This document shows positions 10,401-23,100 of a DNA stretch of 64,000 bases, one piece after another (position 1 is the stretch's first letter; every line of letters starts with the position of its first letter). Both the position numbers and the translations under genes were made by a program. The DNA is from Platycnemis pennipes (Eukaryota; Arthropoda; Insecta; Odonata; Platycnemididae): the NCBI GenBank assembly GCA_933228895.1, contig OW121852.1, positions 60,988,872 through 61,052,871 on the forward strand, in the 5' to 3' direction. The notes under the pieces were generated by a model. That model had not been told where the DNA came from. It made no database searches and worked only from the letters and a program-made list of their open reading frames with translations.

Positions 10401-13400
10401 TATATTTAATATACATTTAATGCCCCTGATTACTCTCGATTTACCAATTAAATGTGAGTAACAATTAGTTTCAATTTTTAACCTTTGGGATTCATGTTAT
10501 TGTTTACAGATCGTACTAAGTCCATGTTTAAAAAAAAATTAATTTCACAGAGTCTTTCTCTCTCTCTACTTCTAATAGTTCCTGTCCTTCCTCTTTCCAG
10601 AAAGCAGTGGTGAGGGGCACTAATGAAGCACTGAAGCACATGAGCAAGGAGAATGGTGGACACGGGGGCATCATCCTCAACATGTCTTCTGTTCTGGGAC
10701 TCATCCCGTTGCAGCTGACTCCAGTGTATACGGCCACAAAATTTGCTGTCCTGGGATTCACCAGGGCTCATGGGGTGGGTGAACGATTGGAGGATCAAAT
10801 CCTTGGCATTGCTTACTAAAATCGTGTTCTTTGACTCTCCATGCCAAGATTGACTCACTGTAGTTCTCATTTGATATCTGCTATAGTCCCCCCCCTTTCA
10901 ACTCACTTCCAGTAACACATCAATTTTGCATTTCTCTACCACATCATATACCCTTTTGTGGTTGCTAGGGGTGTGACAGGGACACCTTTTTCACGTTTTA
11001 TAGTTCATGAAGCTTATCTGCATTCACTTTTCTACAAGCACAACGGAAAAGACTAGCATAGTTCTATAGTGTTGATTCATTTCTAGATCTTCCTTGGAAT
11101 TTATATTCCAGCAGAATTTTCATGATGACATATTCTTAAAATTTCTAAAAAGTATTATCCTTGAAGTAATCTTCATTTGCTACATTTTTTTTAACAATAC
11201 CATATATCCCACATGGTCAGCTCTTGGATTTACTAAGTTGGCTTTATGAATTATTCAATAACATTAAGTCATGTCAAATCCCATGGTTCTACCTACAAAA
11301 TATGACCATGGACTATTGTTAAATTACATGAAAAACTGCACCTTGTCATCAAAAGTCACATGAAATACCTACCTGCATGGTTAGAAAATTAATTATTCAC
11401 GAGCCTTTGGAGATTAACAGAGAACCAATACATACAGCCAATGCATCATCATTTTTATACTTATCTCATTTAAATGTCAATTTCATGTCACTCCATTAGG
11501 CATCAGATGCAATTTAATGGATCATATAAATACATTACAGAGACATGCTGTACTATATAAGAACTCGAAACTACTCAATTTTATAACATTTGTTTTAGAT
11601 GTAACAGAAGCCATACTTAGGGTATTTAAATGCATTTAAAAAATTTAAGACTTCTCCCATGAATACTTGGGAAAAGACAATCAACAAAATCTAGGAAATA
11701 GAACAATATTTTAATTCATTCACTTTCATGTAAGTAGTATTATTATAGTACATATTACTGCTCTTATTAAATTTACAAATACTCCTTATATAACTCCAAC
11801 ATATTCATAAATGAAACTCTGAAAAATAGTGTAGAATATATTCTATTCAATGACCACTTTTTAAATTAACATTTCCAAATAGTTCTTCCTGTTTTTATTG
11901 TGTCATAAGCTCATAAAAAGTTCACAGGAAGATCATATCTAGGGCTAAATGCATTTAATTAATTTATATGTTAACATTATGTGTATAATAAAAATGGATC
12001 CTGAACGGATATAAAAAGACTATTATGCTTTCAGTACCAAAACCAGTACAACAAGACAGGGGTAAGGGTAGTAGCCCTTTGCCCCGGTCACACTGAAACT
12101 GACCTGGTGATGAAAGGATCGTTTGGGAAAGTTTTACAGAAGTTCCTGTCACACCATCATAAAGGAGACAAGGAACACCTAGCACAACAGTGAGTTATCT
12201 CATCCTGGTTGCTTTTCGAGTGACCGCAAATAGCAATATCAAACTTTGGTCATTGTCTTCCGTCATAAGAAGCCAGGAGATGGACACTGATCAGTGATCA
12301 TCTTCCACCATGAAATATAGCAGGATGAAGTTTATAGATTTATTTATTTCATCCAAAATTTATAAGATCTAATACATTAATAATTTATTTTTCCACCAGT
12401 TAGGGTATGATTTAATGATATTATTTAAGAGTTTGCAGTATCTCCTTCATTACAACATTTAACCATTAGGCTTGGCCAACTCCTTCTCATATTCATTCTA
12501 CTTGAAATTCCTAACTCCTTCTAGCCTCTTTTCCCTCACCAAGTATTATTCCTTTATCACAGCTTTCTGAATAGAGTTGCCACTCTCTATTTTCCCACCA
12601 ACACCCTCTGCTTTCTTCTTATTTGAACCCAAAAGTTCCTTCCCTCCCCTAACATTAATTCATTTGACTTTCTTTCCATTAGCGGCAATTTCTTCACCTT
12701 CTCCACACCTATATCTCATCATTTTCTGGTCTCCTTTATTCTATTTCTCTCAGTGATTGTGTTTTGGAATCACAAAATCATCACCTCTATATTTTATTTT
12801 TGTACACATTGTGCATTGATACATTTCCCTTGCTATGATCATATTTGTATGTTAGAAAAATCATTATTATGTTCATAACTAGGAGAATTGCATTGAAGTG
12901 TAATCATCATCAGCGTTATAACAAAAATGGTAATTCTTGGACTGCCCATGGTCAGTGGCGTATTTATGACATCTGGGGCCCCCGGCAGATCTAGAATGAG
13001 GCCCCCAATGTTATAGTGTTGCAACCTGGCAGCTTGACATAGGCTTTTCCTTGCACATTAAGACAATAAATAATGAGTACAATTAATATCTATCACTATT
13101 AATACTCAGCTAGTAGGCGCAAGGTTACTTACAAATATATTTACATTTTCTCTCTCGCGAGGTCCCCAGTGCTTGGGAGGCCCCTGGTGGCCACCAGGGA
13201 TGCCATTTGGTAAATACGACCCTCTCCATGGTGCTTCTACCCCATCCTAATCCCAAAGAAAGTCCTGTTACCTTGCTCTACCTATACTCCTCTCTAAAGA
13301 TGTAAATTAGTGGGCAAGGGCCTTCTGGAGTTCCCCTGGCACTTAGACCCCTTTAGATCCATTGTGCCAACCCACATTTGCCCTGCTAGTCACTTGCAAA

Positions 13401-14528
13401 TGGGGGACAAGGGGGATACCAAGGTAGAGGTTTGGAAGGGGGCTCCGTCCAGGCCCAAATCTGCTTAATTTCGGTGATCTGACGGGAACCAGTGTGCCAA
13501 CGTGGCAAGGCCATTCCTCTCTTACACTTTGTATTATTCTCTCTCCCACTTGCTGCATGGAATCCCTTTCCATTTCTTCCTTCTTACCCATAACTCCCCC
13601 CTCAATCACAACATTCAGGAGTCCATTGCCTTTGAATACTTACTCCATCCACTTCCTCTGCCTCCTCTGAACTCCTCCAACAACAATGTCTCCTCACTCA
13701 CCATGTTGTACTCTTTTTGTATATACATATTATTATTAATAATATACTGAGGATAGAATATGGAAGATGGAATCGATCCAATCCAAGCCAAGCCAAGATC
13801 ACAACAGAAAAGAATTTGCCTGAGCCAGAATTTAACACCATCCAGCCAAATTGAATATTCTGTGAAATCAGTGGGGGCTTATAACACCTATCGCCCCAAT
13901 TTAGTGACCAAGAAACGGTGTACAAGGGCTTCTTCACCCAAGGCTGTAGCAAGCGGGGGGGAAGATATTTTAAAGTGAAGATATTGAAATTCAATTTACT
14001 AGCATTACAGCACAAAATATTTATCACCAGCATTATTCATGCCAAGTCTGATGATGGCACTGACCAGCACTGACTATATAATCACAGGTTGACTTTCCAT
14101 TAACCTCTTCAAGGAAAAAATGTCAATTACTAAATTTTACATGATTGACTAATAAAAATGAATGAGATGTCTCTTGACCGGAATAAATTCTTTCCTGTAG
14201 AATTACTTTCACTTTTAAGTTGAATATAGACATTCATAGTGACAGGAATATTAAGGTCACTGATTCACGCTGTTTCATATTGTCAAATGTTTTCAGTACT
14301 TATTTTATAATATTTGGTATACTTTCTGAAAATTTTCCTTTTCTCTTATTTCTTTCAACCTCTTTTGATGGAAAATGATTATTGTTCCACAGACCTGAGG
14401 CAGTAGGCACTGCTGTGCCACATATACTGAAGACAGCACCGACTGGATCAATCTGGATTGTGGAGGGAGGTGCGGAACCCTATCAGATATCCATTCCGCA
14501 CTACAGAGACTTCAAGATTGATGGATGA
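7495..14528 (+). CDS. SDR gene A: HPGD-like NAD+-dependent dehydrogenase (exons 2-6, exon 1 not in window)
   Basis: Coding exons are 7495-7618, 9791-9897, 10601-10774, 12035-12189 and 14393-14528 (stop TGA). All have GT-AG introns with the same phases as genes B-D. Exon 1, which would carry the start and the glycine-rich NAD motif, is not recognisable upstream. With a 31-residue exon 1 assumed, Asp36 (NAD preference), Asp64, NNAG, Asn107, Ser138 and YTATK (Tyr151, Lys155) align with the classical SDR/HPGD core, so oxidation or reduction of an alcohol/ketone is expected. It is the most divergent member: exon 5 is 155 nt rather than 143 and adds a basic, His-rich segment (FLSHHHKGDKEH). Residue 148 is Thr and 185 is His, unlike the prostaglandin enzyme. 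It is probably cytosolic; no signal peptide can be judged. Expected length is about 262 residues. Confidence 0.85.
7619..9490. other. gene A intron 2, 5' part: no gene seen
   Basis: AT-rich intron. Between 8450 and 9310 there are many short GTAGCTACTTTT-like motifs, suggestive of an old hAT-type non-autonomous element. I could not place its ends. Confidence 0.3.
9491..9770 (+). repeat. tRNA-derived SINE in gene A intron 2
   Basis: The head has an A-box-like block (TTAGTGTAGTTGT) and a B box GGTTCAAATCT at 9545-9555, spaced as in tRNA. The family body follows (GTCGGATAGGACGTTAAACC) with a small hairpin around CTTGGCAC..GTGCCAAG. It ends only about 20 bp before the exon 3 acceptor at 9791, so part of the polypyrimidine tract may be SINE-derived. 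Confidence 0.7.
12190..12952. other. gene A intron 5, first part: no gene seen
   Basis: Non-coding. 12470-12730 is C/T-rich like 120-480 and 17580-18060. Confidence 0.35.
12953..13224. mobile_element. hAT-like non-autonomous element
   Basis: It begins CAGTGGCGTATTTA and ends with the partly complementary TAAATACGACCCTC. The flanks CCCATGGT (12945-12952) and TCCATGGT (13225-13232) match at 7 of 8 bases, as expected for the 8-bp target of hAT elements. No transposase is present. A related CAGTGGCGGATTCA end occurs near 62998. Confidence 0.55.
13299..13512 (-). repeat. 5S rRNA-derived SINE (copy 1)
   Basis: Read on the minus strand, 13512-13441 resembles the first half of eukaryotic 5S rRNA, including GATCACCGAAATTAAGCAG and the GGGCC block. 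The remaining 140 bp is a non-5S body shared with the copy at 52457-52685. Two copies with the same 5S-plus-body junction imply a transposing SINE3-type family rather than a 5S gene. It lies in gene A intron 5. Confidence 0.7.
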
Positions 14529-14829
14529 TCAGAAGATGAGATGGATCCAAAACACGACACCTAGAGGATACATGGAAGAGAACAAATAGGTTTCAGGTTC
14601 TGAAATCAAAACTAAATGATATGAAATGCATTATAAAATAGTTCTACTCAAAAGACTTGAATGAACAGTAAGCTTCACCCCTTAAGATCGTTTCAGATGT
14701 ATATTTCATATTCCTTAGCAACAATCAGCAGCGAATGGGATATTTTTGAGCTACTTCATCCTGGTAGTTCTAGGTGAACATGCAAAAATGGTCTCTTCTG
14801 GTTGTGCTTTGCTTTAAGATATTTTTTCT

Positions 14830-14835
14830 AATAAA
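14830..14835 (+). promoter_or_regulatory. candidate poly(A) signal of gene A
   Basis: AATAAA lies 302 bp past the gene A stop codon, on the coding strand. It is a canonical hexamer and the first exact one noticed after the stop. Confidence 0.4.
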
Positions 14836-14934
14836 CCATAATTGCATTAATCTCAGTCTCTGTAAACCTAGGATTTAGTTTGAGAATAAAGAGGCAAGAA
14901 TTATTACTTTTATTTATTTGTCATTGTTTATTGC

Positions 14935-15115
14935 TCTTCGTGTTGGGTAAGCGGAGAAGAGGGAGGAGAATAATGGGTAGCTTGGATGGAATGATGGGTG
15001 GCATGAGGTATGAGGGGTTGAAGAGGGACATCATGTGAAATTTAGGGGGTGAGAAGAATTAAATGCTCATTTAAAACTAGCTTCACCAGTAGAATACTAA
15101 TAATAATAAATCATA
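14935..15115 (+). repeat. R2 dispersed repeat (copy 1)
   Basis: It shares GTTGGGTAAG, GATGGGTGG, GACATCAT and other blocks in the same order with 16255-16425. It is purine-rich and no coding is recognised. Probably a SINE tail or an old element. Confidence 0.45.
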
Positions 15116-16007
15116 ATTGCTCTTGGTGATCTACTGATTAAGGTAGGCATATATGGACATAAAACGTTTACAGTTTTCTCTATCATAGAGCACTCTTTCA
15201 CCAAGTGAGTTTTCTCTCCAGCTTTGCATAACACTTATCCTCCTTCATCCCATCCAAAAAGCCCACATCCCTTCTTTCTCATCCCCACTAACTGAAAAAC
15301 AAAATCCTTCAAAATGCCATACCCAATTATTCAAGTCCCTCATCCAAATTTTCAGTCGCATAATTCTCTCCCTCCCCACCAGACCTAACACATCTTTATT
15401 AGACTTAACAAGCTCTATCTCACTTCCTCCACTCTTCTCCACCCCCATTCTTCCCAATCAGCTTCTGAAAAGATTTGAACGAAAGATATACTTCAACTGT
15501 AGTCGTCCTCTGCCAAAGCAAAAACTGCCAATCATATTTACATGAAATTTGTAAGATTTATTAATGTTGCATCATTTAAAGTGTTTGATTTTAATTTATG
15601 AAGCATATATTTATCTCAATGTTGACTATATATTTCAGGTTTATAAGGAAGAAGAAAACATACATTGTCCTCGATTTGAAGAAAATATTATATTACAAAT
15701 ATGCTATAATATGATTCAAGTCAGCCGATATATCAGCCCACTGGCTGTAAAAGGTTTGAAGACCATTAATTGTTTCCATTCTCTTTCCCTAAAATCCACA
15801 TTTTAGGACAATACAACAATATGATCCAAATTATAACTCTCAATTAACCTTTTCTTTGCATCTTTATCTGAAGTTCCTGTCACATGTTCTGCCCTGCTAG
15901 TGAATGGCTCTTTCACAAATTCAATTCTACTACACTTTCCTTAGTATGTAAATGTCTGAACTCCTCAAAACTCAACCAAAGAAACTAATCGCTCTTAGGG
16001 TTTCAAT
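15116..16007. other. intergenic between SDR genes A and B: no gene seen
   Basis: AT-rich. The minus-strand frame at 15245-15457 has no recognisable domain. Confidence 0.35.
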
Positions 16008-16425
16008 TTGATATGATGGCTAGAGTATTGGCCTTTCATCCCAATCCACTGGAGTTTGAGTCCTGACGGGAGTAGATTTTTCAGTGTAATCCTGGTACCT
16101 ACTTCAAGGCTGAGTGGAGAGCACTTCGACCGCAATACTCCATTAGCTGGATTGGATGTTAAACCATGAACCCCTGTGCTTTCGTTTAGAGTAGCTCAAT
16201 GCCCATATCAGCCATTCTAAATGGACCAAGTGCTTGCTGAAGGAAGTTATGGAGGGGACAATGTTGGGTAAGTTGGGTAAAGGGAGGAGAAGAACAGGAA
16301 GATGATGGGTGGTAAAAGGTATGCCAAGCAGAAAAATGACATCATATGAGACATAAGGGCGAAGAAAGAATTTTATGTCCATCTAAACCAACTTTTACTG
16401 GACGATCATTCATAATAAACACCGT
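16008..16425 (+). repeat. tRNA-derived SINE plus R2 repeat (copy 2)
   Basis: 16008-16180 is a SINE head and body: an A-box-like TGATATGATGG, a B-box-like GAGTTTGAGTCCT, and the sequence ending GGATGTTAAACC. 16255-16425 is the second R2 copy. The adjacency suggests that R2 is the 3' part of a longer SINE unit. Confidence 0.5.
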
Positions 16426-17045
16426 ATTCCCCACCCATCATAAGTGGCACGAATGACTTCAGCTGAAACTCTCTTCCCATAACGACAACAATCTATTGAC
16501 TGTACAGTTGAAAATAACTCAGAGCAGACATCTTCTCACAGACATATCATCTGTAAATGTTCAGCGGCCCTTATTGATAGAGGTCCGAGTATAAAGGAAC
16601 GCGACCTTTCGCATTAAATTTCACGAGCCACCCAAAACAGTCTGATGGATGGTGATCCGATTATTTCATCTCCTGCCTTTCGCTTAAGCCAAATAAGTTA
16701 TATTTGGGGGGGGACGTCCTCCACCAAAGCCAGAAATTGAGGAGTAAATGGCTTATCTGAGCTGTGCGATCGATTCGGCCACAAGTGGATTCATCCCCAC
16801 TATTCTTCCCTCTTTAGGTACCCGGAGGGGGTAGTCCCCCTCACCATTCAAAAAAAAAGAATGCACTGCTTAAGTGATAGCATCCCTATCTCGCAACGAG
16901 AGTCACAACAGCACTCCTCTCCTTCTCCGCTCTTACCCCCACCCAAATCATTTAACACTCTCTCCCACTCTCTTTCCCCTTCCCCCAAATAAACAAAATG
17001 CTCGAGAGAAATGGCCGATAGAGGTCCCAGCGTTCCCGAAAGCGT

Positions 17046-17052
17046 TATAAAA
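17046..17052 (+). promoter_or_regulatory. TATA box of SDR gene B
   Basis: A perfect TATAAAA lies 54 bp upstream of the gene B start codon. It would place transcription start near 17075-17080 and give a 5' leader of about 25-30 nt. A C/T-rich tract (16916-16990) lies just upstream, as it does before genes C and D. Confidence 0.65.
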
Positions 17053-17105
17053 CCGATAGCGGGCCTTTTTTCGTGGCGAGAAGAACCTTACGCGTGGACA
17101 CGGAG

Positions 17106-20100
17106 ATGGATCTGAGCGGTAAGGTGGCCGTGGTCACGGGGGGAGCGTCCGGGATAGGACTCAGCATCGTCAAGATGTTCTTGGAGAACGGCGTGTCGGT
17201 AAGTCATCAACTGCAAAATCCTTGGAACTAATTATTCGTTTGGATTCGGTTTTCGCGAAACGAAACTGAATTCGCTTCGTGCAGTTTCGTTTTATAAGAA
17301 TGAACATAAATAAATAGTAGGTAGTGAATGAAAATAAATTAACTGGTAGAGTGTTGTGCTTCGACAAAAAGGGAAACCGCCGTTAAATTATGTTTCCGCT
17401 CCAAGATAACGAAGTACCTGACATGAGGCACCGAATTCAGCTTGACAGTCATTTATCTCGCATGAGAGAAATGTTATCTCATCACAATTTTTTTTTAATA
17501 GTCTCAAAGCGGGAATTTACAATCGTGTAGTCTTCGATTATTATTTATAGTTTTCTAATCACCAGGTTAAGTTTTGATGAAGAATTCCTTGCTCTGCTTT
17601 ACTTATAATCCCACTTATTCACGACTGCTCTCTTCCCAAAACGATCTCTCTCCTCAGACTAGTACATTCTATACCTATCTTCGTACCACCAAAAATACGT
17701 GTCATTTTCCTCCCCATTCGTCGCTTTTCTAGAATTCGACCCTTCTATTTGCAAACTTCGGATTCCCATTGCTCCTAATCACTTGTTCCACATACCTACT
17801 CTGATCCTAATTTCCTCCAGTAATTTCCTTTCTTTCCCCATCTCCACCACGGACTTCATCTTTGACCTTCCTTTCCTTTTTTCGCACTTTTTTCATCCTC
17901 CTCCGGGCCTACACATTTCGAAAGTCGCCTACATTTGTTCACCTTCTTTCCTGTGTGCCCAGGTCTCGACATCATATTACACCTACCTCCATATCAAGGT
18001 CTCTATAAACCTTGGTCTTCGATACATTTGTAAAATTTCCAAGCAATAAAGGATTTGATAATATGTCAACCACAGCACAACCTCCAGATTTTAACCATAC
18101 AGGTGATGTGGCGAAGTGTCTCCGCGAGTGTCACCACTCCGTTCACTACTTTTTCGATAACCAATTTGGATTCGCTTTAGCGTGACGTCGTTTACATAAT
18201 AACATGGTTTTCGTAAATTATAGTGAACCAAAACGAATCAAAAGAAATTGTACGGCACTGCAACACGAAATGGTCTTTAACATCCCTATTATACTGCATT
18301 GCACTACGATAATTTCATCTATTCGTCCGAGAAATATGAAATATGGAATCTTAAGATTCTTTTTTTTAAGCTTTCCTTAGCTCAGGAGCTGAAGTCCCGG
18401 ACAACTTACTCGATGTTTTGTTTAGAAAAAGTCGAGATATTTTTTACTTGAAAATAAGATCATCCTATTATGAAAAAGAAAGACGAATACGCAACTACGG
18501 AAATGTGAAGCGATAGATGATCCGAAGGCTGGAATGCATACAAAAATTTAGGATTCAAGGTCAGCAATAATGAATTGTTCGAAGAATTACACTTCACGCA
18601 CTGTGGAATACCAGGTGAAAAATGTATGAGATAAGACAGCAGCGCAAACAAAAAATTGAATAAATATTATTGAAACCAATAATTATTTCTGCCAGCCATT
18701 TCAGTAACCAATAATAATAAATACATGCACTTTAAAATCATAGCCCTTGAGATTAAACCACTAATCTGTTTCCAAATATCAACGGCTCGTGCGAATCAAC
18801 TTCGCTCCTTTCAAGGCTACCTCAGTTTATCTCGTGCGGTTGATTTCTCTCCATATGACCAAGTGGCATAGTTTTAGCCGCAAATACTCACACTATTACA
18901 CCGAAAAACAGCACATGTGGTGGAAACGTCACGCGATAATATGCCAATTATAGTAGCCAGTATTTCAGTCATAAGCAATGAATCCAGGCACAAAAAGGTT
19001 AAATTCTACACGGTTCCCGCCACGTTTGTTGACTTGGGTTGACAACGGTTTCGGCTCCATTCCAGCAGCCAAATTCAAGTGATTTTCACTCATCTGTGTT
19101 TTCGAATCTGTAGAGGCGATTCAGACCGGGAGAAAAAGTATGCTTATGAATGGGAATGGAAGGGAAAGGAGGAAGGGTGGAGAGAAACCCGGTGTCGGCA
19201 TCAGCCTGCTCTTAACGAAAGGCGCCAAGGAGACCATGGCTTAACGTCCCATCCGACGGACGGAATACTGCACTCGAATGCTCAGTGAAAACTGCCCGAG
19301 CTGAACAGGCAAGACTTTCTCATAAGTAAGGCTCTAATTGGCCAATCGACCAAAAGTCAAGTTTGGGAGTTAGGGCGACCGGTGTACCAACCAATGGCAT
19401 TCGACCATTTCCTTCGCACTCCAGCAACTCTCTATACCACGTGAATTATGAGTTTATCACAACGAGTGACCCTATTATTGATGGACGATTCTGTGCTTGA
19501 TCAAAGTTCTGGGTCAAATTCCCCAATTTCCGATAACAACGATTTTCAAAGTTGTAAGCAGTCAGGAACACGGTGATAATACGTAATACAACACATGGCT
19601 GCGAAAAGATGAAGCATGTATGCTCGTAAAAAATTAAAGATGAGAAGAGCTGAACATGCCGAGGGATAAAAGAGAAAACGGGCGGATGAAAGTTCAAGGA
19701 GCCAGGAAACGTGGGTGTAAAACTATTCAAGAAGTAAAAGGAATTAGAAAAAGGAGAAGGTAGATCACTGAATGTCGGAGATCACTGAGAGTCGGAGCAA
19801 AAGAAATACTGTTATCACACGAATATTAATAAGAGTAGCAGAGTGGTCTTAGCGGAACAATTTTGTTTTCCGGTACTACGACTGCTTAGGCTACATAGCA
19901 CCATCAAGCCGGAACTAAATCCTGTGACAATGAACGTTAAAACCGAAGGCGGGATTCGAGCCAAGGACCTCTGGATTACCAGGCTAGGATATTCCTGACC
20001 TCGCTCCTGCGGCCAGCTAAACAGAAAATAATTCGTAGAAGTGGAGTCGATGAGAAGAAGGGCTCTTAATGACTCCATCATGATTGGAGTTGGCGAAGAA

Positions 20101-23100
20101 ATTGAGGAATAAAAAGAAGGAAAATACTTAAATTTTGAGAGTACACCTAATGCAACAATGATCACCACGCGAGCATCAAGAGTTCTTACAGAAGTGGTAA
20201 GCATTTGAAAGGTTGTGAAGTCGATCCGCTAACATGACTTGATCCGAATGTCTCATCTCACCGATACAATATTTTACTCAGCCACAAAGAAGTCCTAAAC
20301 ACTACACCGCCGATTGGGAATTTCGGACTCCAATGTGCGACAAGTTCATCGATTCTCTCGTAACTAGAGAAATAAAACACCAATGACTTCCCCGCTATTT
20401 CCAACCTCTCTCTCTCTCTCGTTTACATAGGCGCACGAGCCTGCATGGTTTGTCCTTCTCGGACGACCCTCGACGGTATCGACTCAGGGTTCCCGATAAC
20501 TCGAGAGCCGCCGAGGACGTGGGAATGTCACTCATGCAATCAACTCAAGGTCCAAAGGCTCCCTCGGCACGGTTGCATAAGCAGATAATATTTGAACGAC
20601 TGCACTGATTATTCCCGCCACGCGACGACGCGAGACTTTCAACAACTCCATCGCCAAAATACCTCGCCGCAACGTAAATAAGCGGACGATTCTTAAGCCC
20701 CCGGTGTTCCACTAAATTTTACTCCTAGCACTTTGCTTAACGAACCACATCCCGTCACTGAGAAGCGGAGGCCACTCCCGGCATGCCAAAATGGGGACAG
20801 CCAAGCGAATGTTAACGCAGCGTCCAATCCTTAGGAAGTCCGCTGGATAAAATGTGTGCGTAGGGTTATTAAAAATAGATAAATCAATTAAAAAGTATGA
20901 TCCACACGGTTAATTACTACCACCGACAAAGGTTTCAAGGGATCACCGTAACTATCAGGGTATTAATATTTTTCCCTTATATGACGGTGTTCCGTTGAAG
21001 CCTTGGAAGGTGTTAGCAAAAAATTGTGTGGACCACACTATTTTAAGTCTTTCGTTATTTGTCAGCATGATACAGGGCCGCAAGATAAATCTTGACACTA
21101 TTTGTTTAGTAATTAAAATTAATCCACACATTTCCGTTGGCTATTAGACTTATTCCCGACCAGTTTAACGGCTATGCAACGTATTCAAGTTGAAATAAAA
21201 CCCTACAATTTTGTTATGGACCGAAACTAGGCCGGCATAAATCTACTGATCAGAGGAAAACTATTGTTTTTCACTTTATAGCAATTCCACCACCACCAGG
21301 CCAAATAAATTACAATATACAACTGAAAAAATCGCGGTGGCGATTTATGAGATGATGACCTTGGGAAAACACTTATCATAAAAGCAACTGAGGATCACCT
21401 CAATCACAACTCCAAAGAGGAGGAGGTATTGGCATGCTATCCTTTAGGTGACAATGAAGCCAGAATGGGGGTGTTTGGGAAGAAATAGGCCCCACCTTCT
21501 CCGTACAAAACATTTCGTTTTACATCGCCGCTTACGGAGACTGCATGCGTATTGAAACATAAATAACAAGGAAACCGTAACCAAATTACATCGCAGCGTC
21601 AATTAATGCTCCTACGGTTATTTAATGGAGGTGTTAATGCATTTGATTCATTTGGGAGTTAATTTTTTTACTGAAACTGGTTCGACATAAACCTATTGAA
21701 ACTACGCATTTGGCGTTTGTTTTTGTGTTGGCGTACTTTCCTGTTTCTTAGACGAATTTTAAAAATTCATTCCATTATTCATCTTACATCTCTAGCTGCG
21801 TTCAAAGCGTACTAGCACGCTACTACTACGCAAGCGTGCGTAGCAGTGTACTGCTATGACAGCTGCGAGATGCGCGATATATCGCTATCGCTACTGCTAT
21901 GATGCGTCTGCACCAAATTCTATGCGGCTTAGAGTCTACATCTACATCTATCTACATCTACACGATGTGTCGAGTATAGAGTCGCTGGTTAGGCGTTGTC
22001 ATAACAAAGAGAAAGCGTTTGATGTAAATACAGATTGATGCTTATATTTTCATGAAATTCTTCCAGCAATAAATTCCATTGGTATTTCTTTTGCGTTCCC
22101 ATTCTTTAAAGATTGGAATCTTCTTCCCTTCCGGGAGGGATGTCCTTGTTGTTATATTCAAATTCCCGGTATCAGGCGTCGTGTATAGCTTTCCGTTGGC
22201 GATTTTTGAGACTGTGTTGGATACATTTCCGCTGGAAAGTAAACAGGCTTCAGCTTTGCTATTTTTCGAACGTGGATCGATAGTCTTCGACTCATGCCCA
22301 ATAACGACTTGAACTCTCATTGCAGTTGCTGTTTACACGTGCGAGTAGGGCTTAACAGTTGACTGTCATAGCAGTCAGCTGCTAAGTGTAAACACAACTT
22401 AAGTTTTACCCCGTGAAAAAGCAACTTCATCCGTACAAGTATCGCGAGTAGCAAGCCCGTCCTCATTTCACTAAAGATTTATCGTGGGGAAGACACATCC
22501 GGGAAATATGCGACCGAGCCAAGAGAAAGCTAGGATTTATTAAAAGAGTACTTGGGAAATGTGATGAGAAGACAAAAGAGCTATGTTACTTTTGCAATAG
22601 TTAGGCCCCACCTTGAATATGTGGCCATTGTATGGGATCCGAATGAAATAGGTTTGATCAGAGAGCTAGACTGTGTGCAGCGTAGAGCAGCTAGGTTTGT
22701 TAAAAGGTGTTATGATAGGTTTAGTATTGTATCAGAAATAATAAAGAGGAAATCCTCAGGCTTCACTTGGTGGAACCGCATGATAGTAAATAAAATGATT
22801 ACTTGGTAAGATTCCACAAAGGAATTTATTTTTCACCGACCTAGGTTTCGATTGTTTGACAATCATTATCAAGGTGTCAGAGTTATCAAGTGTATCAGAA
22901 TTAATACAAGAATTAGGTTGGGAATCATTATCATATTGTAGGTTAAAATACAGATTAAATCTATTGCAGGAATTTAAAACGGATACCTTTACTAAAGATG
23001 TTAGATACATATTTAAAACACCAGCGTATTATGCTAGATTCGATCATATACATAAGATTAGATAGACAGATTGTCGTACCGATAGATTTCAAATGTCATT

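Noticed and set aside
19815..20204. 129-codon minus-strand open frame
   Set aside because: It spans a tRNA-like SINE head and has no domain or homologous pattern.
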